Notes: generated by a model not told the origin, from the letters alone. A DNA stretch of 64,000 bases from Streptomyces marispadix (GCF_022524345.1 NZ_JAKWJU010000002.1:3782001-3846000); one strand, 5' to 3'. Positions 9,370 through 18,177 are shown, numbered from the stretch's first letter. Made by a program: numbers and translations.

Positions 9370-10407
9370 TCAGTGCACCTGGACGTTCAGCGGTGTGACC
9401 TGCCCCTCGATCATGGCCGCGAGGCCGTTGACCGCGCTGAGCGAGGGCTGCTCGGCGATGTGCACGGGCATCCCCGTACCGGTGCGCAGCCGCTCGTCCA
9501 GTCCCGGAAGCAGCGCGCTGCCGCCCGCGAGCATCATGCCCCGGTCCGCGAGGTCGGCGACCAGGTCGGGCGGGCAGTCGTGCAGGACGCTGCGGATCGC
9601 GTCGGAGAGCCCGGTCAACGGGGCCTGTATGGCCGCCCGCACGTCGTCGGGGTCGATGCGTACCGTGCGTGCCGTGCCGGTGGCGACGTCGCGGCCCCAC
9701 ACCTCGGGCGCCTCGCCGGGGTCGCCCTCACCCGTGAGCGCCAGGTGCAGCGGGCGTACGGCCTGGCTCGGCAGGATCAACTCGTGGTGGTTGCGCAGGT
9801 GTTGGACGACCGCGTGGTGGATGGTGTCGCCGCCCATCGGCACGGTGGTCGCGGAGACGATCGCGCCCAGCGAGAGCACTGCGATCTGAGTGGTGGTCGC
9901 CCCGCAGACCAGGATCATGGTGGCCTCGGGGTGCTCCACGGGCAGCCCGCAGCCGACGCCGGCGGCGGTGGGGGTGTCGACGAGTTCCACCTGCTTCGCG
10001 CCCACCCCGGTCAGCGTCTCGACCGCGGCGGTACGGGCCAGCGGATCGGCGTTGTGCGGGATGGTCACGGCCGCGCGCTGCATGGCGCCGCGGCGCCGCC
10101 ACGCCCGCCGTACGGACGTGCCGACCAGCGCCCGCAGCATCCGCTGTGCCATCTCGATGTCGATCACCGTGCCGTTGCTGACGGGCCGTACGACCCGGAT
10201 GTGGCCGGGGGTGCGGCCGTCCATGCGCTCGGCCGTGGTACCGACGGCGATCAAGGCTCCGGAGTACGTGTTCACGGCGACGACGGAGGGCTCGTCCACG
10301 ACGAGCCCCGCCTCCTTGATGTGGACACGGGTGCGGGCTGAGCCGACGTCGACGGCGACCGAGCAGCGGCGGAGCTGGTCAAGAGGCTTGCTCACGGTGA
10401 TCCCCAT
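9370..10407 (-). CDS. MreB/Mbl-like rod shape-determining protein
   Basis: Actin-like ATPase of the MreB family, 345 residues, near the usual length. Seen are the phosphate-1 motif VAVDVGSARTRVHIK (about 17-31), the middle TVPMGGDTIHHAVV phosphate-2-like motif and a C-terminal MLAGGSALLPGLDERL adenosine motif. Several positions differ from canonical MreB, for example SARTRV where MreB usually has DLGTANT(L/V). This fits an accessory Mbl-type paralogue rather than the mreB of the mreBCD operon, and no mreC or mreD is adjacent. A GTG at 10395 (residue 5) preceded by GGGG is an alternative start. Confidence 0.82.
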   Translation of the reverse strand: MGITVSKPLDQLRRCSVAVDVGSARTRVHIKEAGLVVDEPSVVAVNTYSGALIAVGTTAERMDGRTPGHIRVVRPVSNGTVIDIEMAQRMLRALVGTSVRRAWRRRGAMQRAAVTIPHNADPLARTAAVETLTGVGAKQVELVDTPTAAGVGCGLPVEHPEATMILVCGATTTQIAVLSLGAIVSATTVPMGGDTIHHAVVQHLRNHHELILPSQAVRPLHLALTGEGDPGEAPEVWGRDVATGTARTVRIDPDDVRAAIQAPLTGLSDAIRSVLHDCPPDLVADLADRGMMLAGGSALLPGLDERLRTGTGMPVHIAEQPSLSAVNGLAAMIEGQVTPLNVQVH

Positions 10408-10455
10408 CCTTGCCGGTGCCTTGGAGGGGTCCGCCCGCGCGTGGCGACCCTTTCC

Positions 10456-12609
10456 TCAGGGTGCACTCGGGCCGTGGGGGCCGCCTGCCGGGCTGGTCCG
10501 GCCGGGTGAGCCGCCGAGGGGCTCCGCGAGGCCGCCCTCCGGTACGTCCCGTGCATCCGGCACGTCGGACCCGTCGGGCGCATCGACTCCGGCCGGCGCA
10601 TCGACTCCGGCCGGCGCATCGACTCCGTCCGGCACATCTGCCGCGCCCGGCAGACCGGATTCCTCCGGCATGCCAGACGCCCCGGGTGCGGCGGCCTCGT
10701 CGGGCCCGACTGCCAAGTCCCGCACGTCAGTTGGGTCCGGCAGCGGTGGCCGTTCGCTGAACTGCGTCCGGTAGAGCTGCTCGTAGCGTCCGCCCAGCGC
10801 GAGCAGCTCCTCGTGTGTTCCGCGCTCCACGATCCGGCCGCTCTCCAGCACGAGGATCAAGTCCGCGGCCCGCACGGTCGACAGCCGGTGCGCGATCACC
10901 ACGGACGTGCGTCCGGCGAGCGCCTCGCCGAGTGCCTCCTGCACGGCGGCCTCCGAGGTCGAGTCGAGGTGTGCGGTCGCCTCGTCCAGGATCACCACGC
11001 GCGGCCTGGCCAGCAGCAGCCGTGCGATGGTCAGCCGCTGGCGCTCGCCGCCCGAGAGCCGGTAGCCGCGCTCGCCGACGACCGTCTCCAGCCCCTGCGG
11101 CAGCCCGGCGATCAGCCCGTCGAGCCGTGCTCTGCGCAGTGCGTCCCACAGCTCGTCGTCGGTGGCCTCGGGCCGGGGGAGCAGCAGGTTGGCGCGGATG
11201 GTCTCGTGGAAGAGGTGGCCGTCCTGGGTGACCATGCCGAGGGTCTGGCGCAGCGAGGCCGCGGTCACATCCCGTACGTCCGTGCCGCCGATGCGTACGG
11301 AGCCGCTGTCGGCGTCGTAGAGCCTGGGGGCCAGGGACGCGATGGTCGACTTGCCCGCACCGGAGGATCCGACCAGCGCCACCATCTGCCCGGGCTCGGC
11401 GCGGAAGGAGACGCCGTGCAGGATCTCCTCGCCGCCGCGGGTGTCGAGCGTGGCGACCTCTTCGAGGGAGGCCAGCGAGACCTTCTCCGCCGACGGATAG
11501 GCGAAGCGCACGTCGTCGAACTCCACGGAGACCGGCCCCTCCGGCACCTCCACCGCGTCCGGCTTCTCGTCGATCAGCGGCTTCAGATCGAGGACCTCGA
11601 AGACCCGCTGGAAGCTGACGAGTGCGCTCATCACCTCCACGCGGGCGCCTACCAGCGCCGTCAGCGGTGCGTACAGCCTGGTCAGCAGCAGCGCGAGGGA
11701 GACCACGGTGCCGGCGTCGAGGGTGCCGCGAAGGGCGTGGTAGCCGCCGAGTCCGTAGACCAGCGCGAGCGCGAGAGCGGACACGAGCGTCAGCGAGGTG
11801 ATGAAGATGTGCTGGACCATCGCCGTGCGGACGCCGATGTCGCGCACCCTGCCCGCCCTCCTGGCGAACTCCGCCGACTCCTCCTGCGGTCTGCCGAACA
11901 GCTTGACGAGGGTGGCGCCCGGCGCCGAGAAGCGCTCCGTCATCTGGTTGCCCATGGCGGCGTTGTGGTCGGCGCGTTCACGTTCGAGGCGGGCGAAGCG
12001 CCTGCCCATCCTGCGGGCTGGGAGGACGAACAGGGGCAGCAGTACGAGGGTCAGCAGCGTGATCTGCCACGACAGCCGGAGCATCACCACCAGCGTCGCC
12101 AGCAACGTCACGAGGTTGCTCACCACTTGGGACAGGGTGTTGCTGAACGCCCGCTGCGCACCGATCACATCGTTGTTGAGCCTGCTGACGAGCGCGCCCG
12201 TACGGGTGCGTGTGAAGAACGCGACCGGCAGTCGCTGCACATGGTCGTAGACGGCCCTGCGGAGGTCGAAGATGAGCCCTTCGCCGATGCGGGCGGACAG
12301 CCAGCGTGTCAGCAGCCCCGTCCCGGCCTCGGCGACGGCGATCAGCGCGATCACCGAGGAGAGCGTGACGACGGTACGGGTCGCGGCGCCGCTGGTGATG
12401 GCGTTGACCACGCGGCCCGCGAGCAGCGGCGTCGCGACGGTCAGCAGGGCGAGCGCGCTGCTGAAGACGAGGAACGCGGCGAGCGCACGGCGGTGGCCCC
12501 GGGCGAAGCGGAGAATGCGGGTGAGCGTCGCCCGTGAGAAGGGGCGCTTGTCGTGCTGGGCGAAGCGGGAGGCGTAGAGCGCGTGCCACGCGGTCGTCTC
12601 CATGCTCAT
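10456..12609 (-). CDS. ABC transporter, fused permease and ATPase (exporter type)
   Basis: A 717-residue half-transporter with an N-terminal six-helix type-I exporter domain (about 35-320) and a C-terminal nucleotide-binding domain. Walker A is VGSSGAGKST, the signature is LSGGERQRL, Walker B is RVVILDEATAHLDS and the switch His is in VVIAHRLSTVRAADL. Such proteins work as dimers exporting drugs, lipids or peptides; the substrate is not evident. The start at 12609 is supported by AGGAG five bases upstream. Residues after about 640 form a low-complexity tail with repeated VDAPAG units, matching an 18-bp DNA repeat near 10575-10625. The gene has its own promoter-like sequence at 12665-12695. 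Confidence 0.92.
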   Translation of the reverse strand: MSMETTAWHALYASRFAQHDKRPFSRATLTRILRFARGHRRALAAFLVFSSALALLTVATPLLAGRVVNAITSGAATRTVVTLSSVIALIAVAEAGTGLLTRWLSARIGEGLIFDLRRAVYDHVQRLPVAFFTRTRTGALVSRLNNDVIGAQRAFSNTLSQVVSNLVTLLATLVVMLRLSWQITLLTLVLLPLFVLPARRMGRRFARLERERADHNAAMGNQMTERFSAPGATLVKLFGRPQEESAEFARRAGRVRDIGVRTAMVQHIFITSLTLVSALALALVYGLGGYHALRGTLDAGTVVSLALLLTRLYAPLTALVGARVEVMSALVSFQRVFEVLDLKPLIDEKPDAVEVPEGPVSVEFDDVRFAYPSAEKVSLASLEEVATLDTRGGEEILHGVSFRAEPGQMVALVGSSGAGKSTIASLAPRLYDADSGSVRIGGTDVRDVTAASLRQTLGMVTQDGHLFHETIRANLLLPRPEATDDELWDALRRARLDGLIAGLPQGLETVVGERGYRLSGGERQRLTIARLLLARPRVVILDEATAHLDSTSEAAVQEALGEALAGRTSVVIAHRLSTVRAADLILVLESGRIVERGTHEELLALGGRYEQLYRTQFSERPPLPDPTDVRDLAVGPDEAAAPGASGMPEESGLPGAADVPDGVDAPAGVDAPAGVDAPDGSDVPDARDVPEGGLAEPLGGSPGRTSPAGGPHGPSAP

Positions 12610-13010
12610 GCGTTCTCCTGGTGTGCCGGTGGCGGTGCCGGTGCGGAGCCGCACTGACGCACAGACCGTAGAAGTTGAAGTTACGTTGAAGTCAAGGGGT
12701 TCGGGGTGCCGGAGGGCGCGTAGGGTCCGTGGGTTCCGCGTCGCTGCCGTACTGCTGCCGTACCGCTGCCGTACTGCTCTCGTAAGGCTGTTGTACGGCT
12801 TTTCTTCGCCCGGCGTCCGGCTCTTCGGCGCCTGTCGTACGGCTGCGGTACGCCCGGCGTACGACGGCGGGGGAGCGGCATGCGGCGGGGTCGTGGTCCC
12901 TACGGGCTGTCCTGCGGGGGCGGCGGGGGTCCGGAGGAGGACTCCGGGTGATGGGTGATCAGCGGTCCGCAAGGGGCTTTGACCGGCTGTGATGGCGCAG
13001 CGACAGGGCG
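12610..13010. other. Intergenic region upstream of the ABC transporter
   Basis: No gene is supportable here. The part nearest the ABC gene carries the promoter described at 12665-12695. Around 12745-12870 there are imperfect repeats built on GCCGTACTGCT/GCGTACG. The far end runs into the operator-like element at 13011. Confidence 0.6.
12665..12695 (-). promoter_or_regulatory. ABC transporter promoter with 19-bp spacer and direct repeats
   Basis: On the minus strand TTGACT (12695-12690) is followed after 19 bases by TACGGT (12670-12665), placing transcription start near 12658, about 50 bases before the ABC gene. The spacer region holds two direct copies of GTTGAAGT (plus-strand 12674-12681 and 12685-12692), 11 bp apart. 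Overlong 19-bp spacers with an operator inside are typical of promoters activated by MerR-family proteins. No MerR gene is in the window. Confidence 0.6.
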
Positions 13011-13059
13011 TCGTGCACGTGCATCGGCACATGCATAGGCACATGAACGAGGTTATGAT
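13011..13059 (+). promoter_or_regulatory. Operator A: palindrome plus iterons and -10 box before DUF397
   Basis: The perfect palindrome TGCACGTGCA (13014-13023) runs into two 12-bp iterons, TGCATCGGCACA (13020-13031) and TGCATAGGCACA (13032-13043). A -10-like TATGAT follows at 13054-13059, so the iterons cover the expected -35 area. Fifteen bases (TCGTGCACGTGCATC) recur in inverted orientation at 14515-14529, between the ATPase and HTH genes. A shared regulator, plausibly the HTH protein at 14620, is inferred. Confidence 0.6.
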
Positions 13060-13139
13060 CCAGGGCAGTTGACGGACGACGGTGTCCGTACACCGCGCAC
13101 TGTGCGACACCCCCCACCGCACCAGCCCGGGAGATCCAA

Positions 13140-13380
13140 GTGCCTCACCCGTACAACGGCATGGCCGCCAGGGACCTGCACGGGGTCGAGTGGCAGAAGA
13201 GCCGGCGACAGCAACTCGCAGGGCACCTGCGTGGAGTTCGCAAGGCTGCCCGGCGGCGACATCGCCGTACGGAACTCGCGCTTCCCGGACGGACCGGCGC
13301 TGGTCTACACACCCGCCGAGATCGAAGCGATGCTTCTCGGAGTCAAGGACGGGGAGTTCGACCACCTCGTACAGGACTGA
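13140..13380 (+). pseudogene. DUF397 protein gene with a one-base frameshift
   Basis: DUF397 proteins are small partners of Scr1/WhiJ-type HTH regulators. The start GTG 13140 opens PHPYNGMAARDLHGVEWQKS (residues 2-21), the usual N-terminus up to the W-x-K-S motif, in one frame. The rest, SNSQGTCVEFARLPGGDIAV through PDGPALVYTPAEIEAML, is in another frame from 13210 to the stop at 13380. One surplus base within CGGCGACAGC (13203-13212, most simply at 13209) explains the break, and removing it restores a 79-80 residue protein. It is either a real null allele or a sequence error. The paired HTH and ATPase genes follow on the right. Operator A lies about 100 bp upstream. Confidence 0.8.
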
Positions 13381-13670
13381 CCCCGCCGCGGCGGCACCGG
13401 GGCCGACAGTGAAGACGCCTGCCGGGCCGCGGGGGTTGAGCCGCCTTCGGTGGTCTTTGCGCCCGAACCCGCCGGGTGTGTACGGGAGTTGAGCCCGCGT
13501 CCGCCGGATCTGCGTCCGCCGGATCTGCGTCCGCTGAGGGTGCACACGCCGAAGCTGCGCTCGCCGGGCCTGCACACGCTGAGCCCGCGCACGAGGTGTG
13601 CGCGCACTGGGCGTGTGTGCCCGCCGTACGGGAGAACGCCGCGTCCGTTCGGCCGGGGCGATCGCGCCGG

Positions 13671-14339
13671 TCAGCTCCCCCGCGGGAGCTGGAGGGCGCC
13701 CACCGGAGACAGCCGGAAGTGCGCCCAGACGACCTTGCCGCGCATCATGCCCGTCAGCGGATGCCAGCCCCAGCCGTCGCTGAAGGACTCCACGAGGCAC
13801 AGACCGCGGCCCGACTCGGCGGTGAAGTCCGCGTACTCGGCGCAGTTGTCGACGGTCTGCGGCGGGGCGCAGCTCGGATCGCGCACGGCACACACCAACC
13901 GGGCGGCCCAGCGCATCAGGTCGAGTCTGACCGGGGGCCCCACGGGAGGCGTGGGCGCCGCCTCGATCGCCGGAGCGAGCGCGGGCAGTCCGCCTCCGGG
14001 CGATCCATGAACGGGCGCCCCATGCCCGGCAGTTCCGTTTCCCGTCGCCCCGAGTCCCGGCGTACCGTGGGCCGTTGCCCCGTGGCCCGCTGTCGCGTGG
14101 CCTGGTACTCCGTGGCGCAGCGCATTGGTCACCAGTTCCGAGACGACCAGCGCGACGGTGTCGAACTCGCCCTCCAGCCGCCAGCGTTGAAGAGTCTCAC
14201 GGGTGAAGTCCCGTGCACTCTTGACCGCGTCGAAGCGCGCGGGCAGCGCGCACGTGGCGGAACCGGAGACGGTCGAGTGGTCGAGGTGCGGGAGCCCACG
14301 CCACAGGGGCTCAAGCACGGTCGATCCTTCGGTCCCCAT
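13671..14339 (-). CDS. ATP-binding (HATPase_c) anti-sigma-factor-type regulator
   Basis: A 222-residue protein of the RsbW/SpoIIAB-like GHKL family that is abundant in Streptomyces; members bind ATP and may sequester sigma factors. The N-box region VALVVSELVTNALRHGVP and the G1 region ESGRGLCLVESFSDGWGWHP are clear. Between them lies an unusual Gly-His-rich insert of about 40 residues (repeated GHG-A-T/P units). The start ATG at 14339 has AGGAG about 11 bases upstream. The gene sits between DUF397 and a divergent Scr1-type HTH gene, the usual three-component grouping, and operator B lies in the shared upstream region. Confidence 0.85.
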   Translation of the reverse strand: MGTEGSTVLEPLWRGLPHLDHSTVSGSATCALPARFDAVKSARDFTRETLQRWRLEGEFDTVALVVSELVTNALRHGVPGHATAGHGATAHGTPGLGATGNGTAGHGAPVHGSPGGGLPALAPAIEAAPTPPVGPPVRLDLMRWAARLVCAVRDPSCAPPQTVDNCAEYADFTAESGRGLCLVESFSDGWGWHPLTGMMRGKVVWAHFRLSPVGALQLPRGS

Positions 14340-14498
14340 GACGAGCCACTCCTGGTCGCGGCAGTGATGATCCTGTGTGGATCCGGTCGGCTTGCTGTCC
14401 CGATGGGTCTCGCTGTTCCTCGTTCGCCGTTCCCCGTCTGTCACAACTGGGCTGGCACGCAGCGCACTTGTGCGATCCCCATGGTTCCCAATGCCCTC

Positions 14499-14529
14499 GG
14501 CAGATGCAAGGGCAGATGCACGTGCACGA
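14499..14529 (-). promoter_or_regulatory. Operator B between the ATPase and HTH genes
   Basis: This is an inverted copy of operator A. It has the palindrome TGCACGTGCA (14517-14526), the 15-base identity on the minus strand (14529-14515), and two GGCAGATGCA iterons (14499-14508, 14511-14520) spaced 12 bp. It lies 90 bp before the HTH start and 160 bp before the ATPase start. TGTAAT at 14546-14551 could be a -10 for the HTH gene. Confidence 0.6.
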
Positions 14530-14619
14530 GAGACTTTCGATCGTGTGTAATCACCCGGGCACGCAACGAAGCGCATTGATGGCACACTTCCTTCAGAGCA
14601 GGGTGAAGGGTTTCTCGAA

Positions 14620-15525
14620 ATGGAGACACAACCGGCAATGGGTGCGAGCGGCGGCGCAATCGGGGCGAGTGGCTCAAGCGGGTCCATGGTGCGGCGCATT
14701 CTGCTCGGGTCTCAGCTCCGCCGCCTCCGTGAGGCGTGCGGCGTCACCCGTGAGGCCGCCGGTTACTCGATCAGGGCGTCCGAATCCAAGATCAGCAGGA
14801 TGGAGTTGGGCCGTGTGAGCTTCAAGGCCCGCGATGTGGCCGATCTGCTGACGCTCTACGGAGTGGTCGACGACTCCGAACGCGAGCCGCTGCTCGGGCT
14901 CGCAAGGGACTCGAGCATAGCCGGGTGGTGGCACAGCTACAGCGACGTGCTGCCCGGCTGGTTCCAGACCTACGTCGGTCTGGAGGGCTCCGCCTCCCAC
15001 ATCAACACCTACGAAGTGCAGTTCGTGCACGGCCTGTTGCAGACGGAGGAGTACGCGCACGCCGTCGTCACCGCGGGCCACCAGAGCCACATCCCGCGCG
15101 AGGAGGTCGAGCGACGCGTCGCCCTGCGCGTCGAACGGCAGAAGCTGCTCCTCGGGGAGAACGCCCCGAACTTCCTGTGCATCCTCGACGAGGCCGCGCT
15201 GCGCCGCCCGTTCGGCTCGCACGCCATCATGGACGCCCAACTGCGCCATCTCGCCGAGGTGTCGGAGTCCCCCAACATCACAGTCCAGGTCGTACCGTTC
15301 GAACTCGGCGGCCATCCCGCGGAGAGCGGCGCCTTCACGCTTCTGCGCTTTCCCGAGTCGGATCTCAACGACGTGGTGTATCTGGAGCAGCTGACCAGTG
15401 CTCTTTACCTGGACAAGAAAGATGAAGTCGCTCACTATGACCAGGTGTTGAGCCGATTGGTGAAGGACAGCCTCTCCCCGTCGCGTACGCGTGACCATCT
15501 ACAAGCAATCCGCCAACTCGGCTGA
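14620..15525 (+). CDS. Scr1/WhiJ-type HTH regulator (XRE HTH plus DUF5753)
   Basis: A 301-residue regulator with an N-terminal XRE-type HTH (about residues 28-82: LGSQLRRLREACGVTREAAG ... SKISRMELGR) and a C-terminal DUF5753 domain (GWFQTYVGLEGSASHINTYE, VHGLLQTEEYAHAV, and NITVQVVPFELGGHP). Proteins of this type pair with DUF397 partners and with anti-sigma-like ATPases; WhiJ of Streptomyces is the best known example, acting in developmental control. The Ala/Gly/Ser-rich first 22 residues are atypical, and Met23 is another possible start. It is divergent from the ATPase gene. Operator B upstream may be its own binding site. Confidence 0.9.
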   Translation: METQPAMGASGGAIGASGSSGSMVRRILLGSQLRRLREACGVTREAAGYSIRASESKISRMELGRVSFKARDVADLLTLYGVVDDSEREPLLGLARDSSIAGWWHSYSDVLPGWFQTYVGLEGSASHINTYEVQFVHGLLQTEEYAHAVVTAGHQSHIPREEVERRVALRVERQKLLLGENAPNFLCILDEAALRRPFGSHAIMDAQLRHLAEVSESPNITVQVVPFELGGHPAESGAFTLLRFPESDLNDVVYLEQLTSALYLDKKDEVAHYDQVLSRLVKDSLSPSRTRDHLQAIRQLG

Positions 15526-15622
15526 ATTGCAAGTACGATGACCAGCCATCAGTACGGAGTTGTGCTGTGCTGCGGCCCCAGGCGGTACCGCTCAGCTTGT
15601 TCCTGCCCCACGAAGGAATGAC

Positions 15623-17080
15623 ATGTCCTACTTCACGGAGCTGGCTCTTCAGTACATAGACGGCCAGTGGTGCCAGGGCAGCGGCTCATGGGACGTCATC
15701 GACTTCGATCCGTACAACGACGAGAAGCTCGCCTCCATCACGGTCGCCACGGCCGAGGAGGTCGACCACGCCTACCGCGCCGCCGAGCGGCACCAGCGTG
15801 AATGGGCCAAGACCAACCCGTACACCAGGCGGCAGGTCTTCGAGCGCGCGATCCGCATCATCGAGGACAACGAGCAGGAGATCAGCGAGGCGCTTATCGC
15901 CGAGGTCGGCGGCACGCGTCTGAAGGCGGACATCGAACTCCACCAGACCAAGGAATTCCTGCGCGAGACCGTCCACTTGGCGCTGCGCGCGGAGGGCCGC
16001 ATCGTGCCGTCGCCGGTCGACGGCAAGGAGAACCGCGTACACCGGGTGCCCGTCGGCGTCGTCGGCGTCGTCACCCCGTACCACTTCCCGTTCCTGCTCT
16101 CGCTGAAGACGATCACCCCGGCGCTCGCGCTCGGCAACGCGGTGGTGCTCAAGCCGCACCAGAACTCCCCGGTGTGCGGCGGCTCGCTCGTCGCCAAGGT
16201 GCTGGAGGACGCGGGCCTTCCGCCCGGCCTGCTGAACGTCGTGATCAGCGACACCGCCGAGATCGGCGACACGTTCATCTCCCACCCGGTCCCGAAGGTC
16301 ATCTCCTTCACGGGCTCGGAGCCCGTCGGCCGCCAGGTCGCGACCGTCGCCGCCGCGCACTTCAAGCGCACGGTGCTGGAGATGGGCGGCAACAGCGCGC
16401 TGATCGTCCTCGACGACGCCGATCTCGACTACGCCGTGGACGCCGCGGTCTTCAGCCGGTTCGTGCACCAGGGGCAGGTGTGCATGTCGGCGAACCGCAT
16501 CATCGTCGACCAGGACATCTGCAAGACGTTCAACGAGAAGTTCACCGCCAAGGTGGAGAGCCTGAAGGTCGGCGACCCGCGCGACCCCGACACCCAGATC
16601 GGCCCGCTGATCAACGCCGTTCAGGCCGACAAGGTCAACTCCCTTGTGGAGCGCACCATCGCGGAGGGCGCGACCGCGCTCGTACGGGGCACCAAACGGG
16701 GCAACCTCGTCTCGCCGACCATCCTCACCGACCTGCCCGACGGGTCGCCCGCGCTGCGCGAGGAGATCCTCGGCCCCGTGGCCCTGGTCATCCCGGTGGA
16801 CGGCGAGGACGAGGCCGTGCGGGTCGCCAACGACACCCCGTACGGGCTGGGCGGCGCCGTGCACACCGGCAACATCGACCGGGGGCTGCGCGTGGCCCAC
16901 CGGATCGACACCGGCATGGTGCACATCAACGACACCACGGTGGCCGACGAGCCGATCGTCCCGTTCGGCGGCGAGAAGAACTCCGGCCTGGGCAGGCTCA
17001 ACGGCGAGCAGATGGTCGAGGCGTTCACCACCACGAAGTGGATCTCCATCCAGCACGACCGCAGCGGCTTCCCCTTCTGA
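15623..17080 (+). CDS. NAD(P)-dependent aldehyde dehydrogenase
   Basis: A 485-residue ALDH-superfamily enzyme oxidising an aldehyde to its acid. It shows the Glu-containing motif VLEMGGNSALIVLDDADLDY, the catalytic Cys block FVHQGQVCMSANRIIV, the coenzyme-binding FTGSEPVGRQVA, and the C-terminal PFGGEKNSGLGRLNGE. The ATG at 15623 follows GAAGGA at six bases; the longer reading from 15560 has no such site. The pattern resembles aromatic (benzaldehyde/vanillin-type) dehydrogenases, but substrate is inference. It stands alone 97 bp after the HTH gene and is followed by a 215-bp spacer without a gene. Confidence 0.93.
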   Translation: MSYFTELALQYIDGQWCQGSGSWDVIDFDPYNDEKLASITVATAEEVDHAYRAAERHQREWAKTNPYTRRQVFERAIRIIEDNEQEISEALIAEVGGTRLKADIELHQTKEFLRETVHLALRAEGRIVPSPVDGKENRVHRVPVGVVGVVTPYHFPFLLSLKTITPALALGNAVVLKPHQNSPVCGGSLVAKVLEDAGLPPGLLNVVISDTAEIGDTFISHPVPKVISFTGSEPVGRQVATVAAAHFKRTVLEMGGNSALIVLDDADLDYAVDAAVFSRFVHQGQVCMSANRIIVDQDICKTFNEKFTAKVESLKVGDPRDPDTQIGPLINAVQADKVNSLVERTIAEGATALVRGTKRGNLVSPTILTDLPDGSPALREEILGPVALVIPVDGEDEAVRVANDTPYGLGGAVHTGNIDRGLRVAHRIDTGMVHINDTTVADEPIVPFGGEKNSGLGRLNGEQMVEAFTTTKWISIQHDRSGFPF

Positions 17081-17295
17081 GCGTCGCTGCCTTCGAGGGC
17101 AGCGCTTCCGCTTGATGCCGGGCGCCGGGGCGCGCGGGGTGCACGTGCGCCGGGGCGCCCGGTGCCGGGCTCCGTGCCGCTGAATCCGAATCCGTGGCCC
17201 TGCGGCTTGAGGACACTCCCTGACCGCAAGCGCTCATAGCGTGGTCGCCATAGAGAGACGCCGTACGGGGCGGCTCCCGACGGAAGGTGACGACC

Positions 17296-17919
17296 ATGCC
17301 CGTAGTCGTGAAGCCGGAGGCACCCGGCGACGAACGTGGCGCACTCCTTGCGTATCTGGACGCTCAGCGCGGCGGCATCCGGCGCGCACTGCACGGGCTG
17401 ACCGAGGAGCAGGCCCGCAGTGTGCCCTCGGCCAGCGCACTGTCGCTCGCCGGCGTACTCAAGCACGTTGCGGTCGGCGAGCGCGGCTGGCTCCGACGCC
17501 TCCAGGCGAGCGGCGAGGACTTCGACTTCGCCGAATCCGCCGCCGAGTGGGAGGACAGCTTCAGCCCCGGCGAGCACGAGAGCGTCCAGTCGCTGCTCGA
17601 TCTCTACGAGAAGGTCGCTAACGAGACGGAGGCGGCGGTACGTGCGCTCGACTCGGTCGACGAGACCTTCCACGCGCCGAAGGTCCCCTGGGACGAGGGC
17701 GGCCAACGCTCTTGGCGCTGGGCGCTGTTGCACCTCATCGAGGAGACGGCACGGCACGCGGGCCATGCCGACGTCATCCGGGAGAGCATCGACGGCAAGG
17801 GCGCCTTCGACCTCGTCTTCGAGACGGGCGCGATGCCGGAACCGGACTGGGCGGCCTTCGGGGGCGAGCCGTCCGGCGAGGGCGGCAAGGGGGACGAGGG
17901 GGACGAGGGGCAGAAGTAG
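17296..17919 (+). CDS. DinB/DUF664 family protein
   Basis: A 207-residue four-helix-bundle protein of the DinB superfamily, many of which are thiol- or metal-dependent transferases. The family marks are LAYLDAQRGGIRRALHGLTE, the first metal-His region SLAGVLKHVAVGERGWLR, and WALLHLIEETARHAGHADVI with the HxxxH-like His set. The C-terminus after about 180 is an acidic Gly/Asp/Glu-rich tail. ATG 17296 is preferred over GTG 17287 because GGAAGG lies eight bases upstream. Its role is not known. Confidence 0.9.
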   Translation: MPVVVKPEAPGDERGALLAYLDAQRGGIRRALHGLTEEQARSVPSASALSLAGVLKHVAVGERGWLRRLQASGEDFDFAESAAEWEDSFSPGEHESVQSLLDLYEKVANETEAAVRALDSVDETFHAPKVPWDEGGQRSWRWALLHLIEETARHAGHADVIRESIDGKGAFDLVFETGAMPEPDWAAFGGEPSGEGGKGDEGDEGQK

Positions 17920-18177
17920 GCGGCGGGGCAGGGCAGTTGACGGACCCCCGGATTCCCGGACCGGCGGCCCTCCGCTCCGGGCCCCCGGGACTCCCGGAGC
18001 GGCGGGCCGCCGGTCCCCCGCGTCCGGACCCCGGACGCCCTCCGCAGCCTCGCACCACGCACCGCCCGCCCCGGCGCCCGCGTACCGCCCGTCTAGGCTG
18101 GCGGCGACGCGGGCGCACGCCCGGCGCCGTGTGCCCGGCACCGGCCCGTGCGCGTGCCGTAGGGCGAGAGGGAGACG

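Noticed and set aside
10456..13893. 1145-residue reading extending the ABC exporter upstream
   Set aside because: The start at 12609 has a good ribosome-binding site and promoter behind it; the upstream part crosses the operator region and the DUF397 gene.
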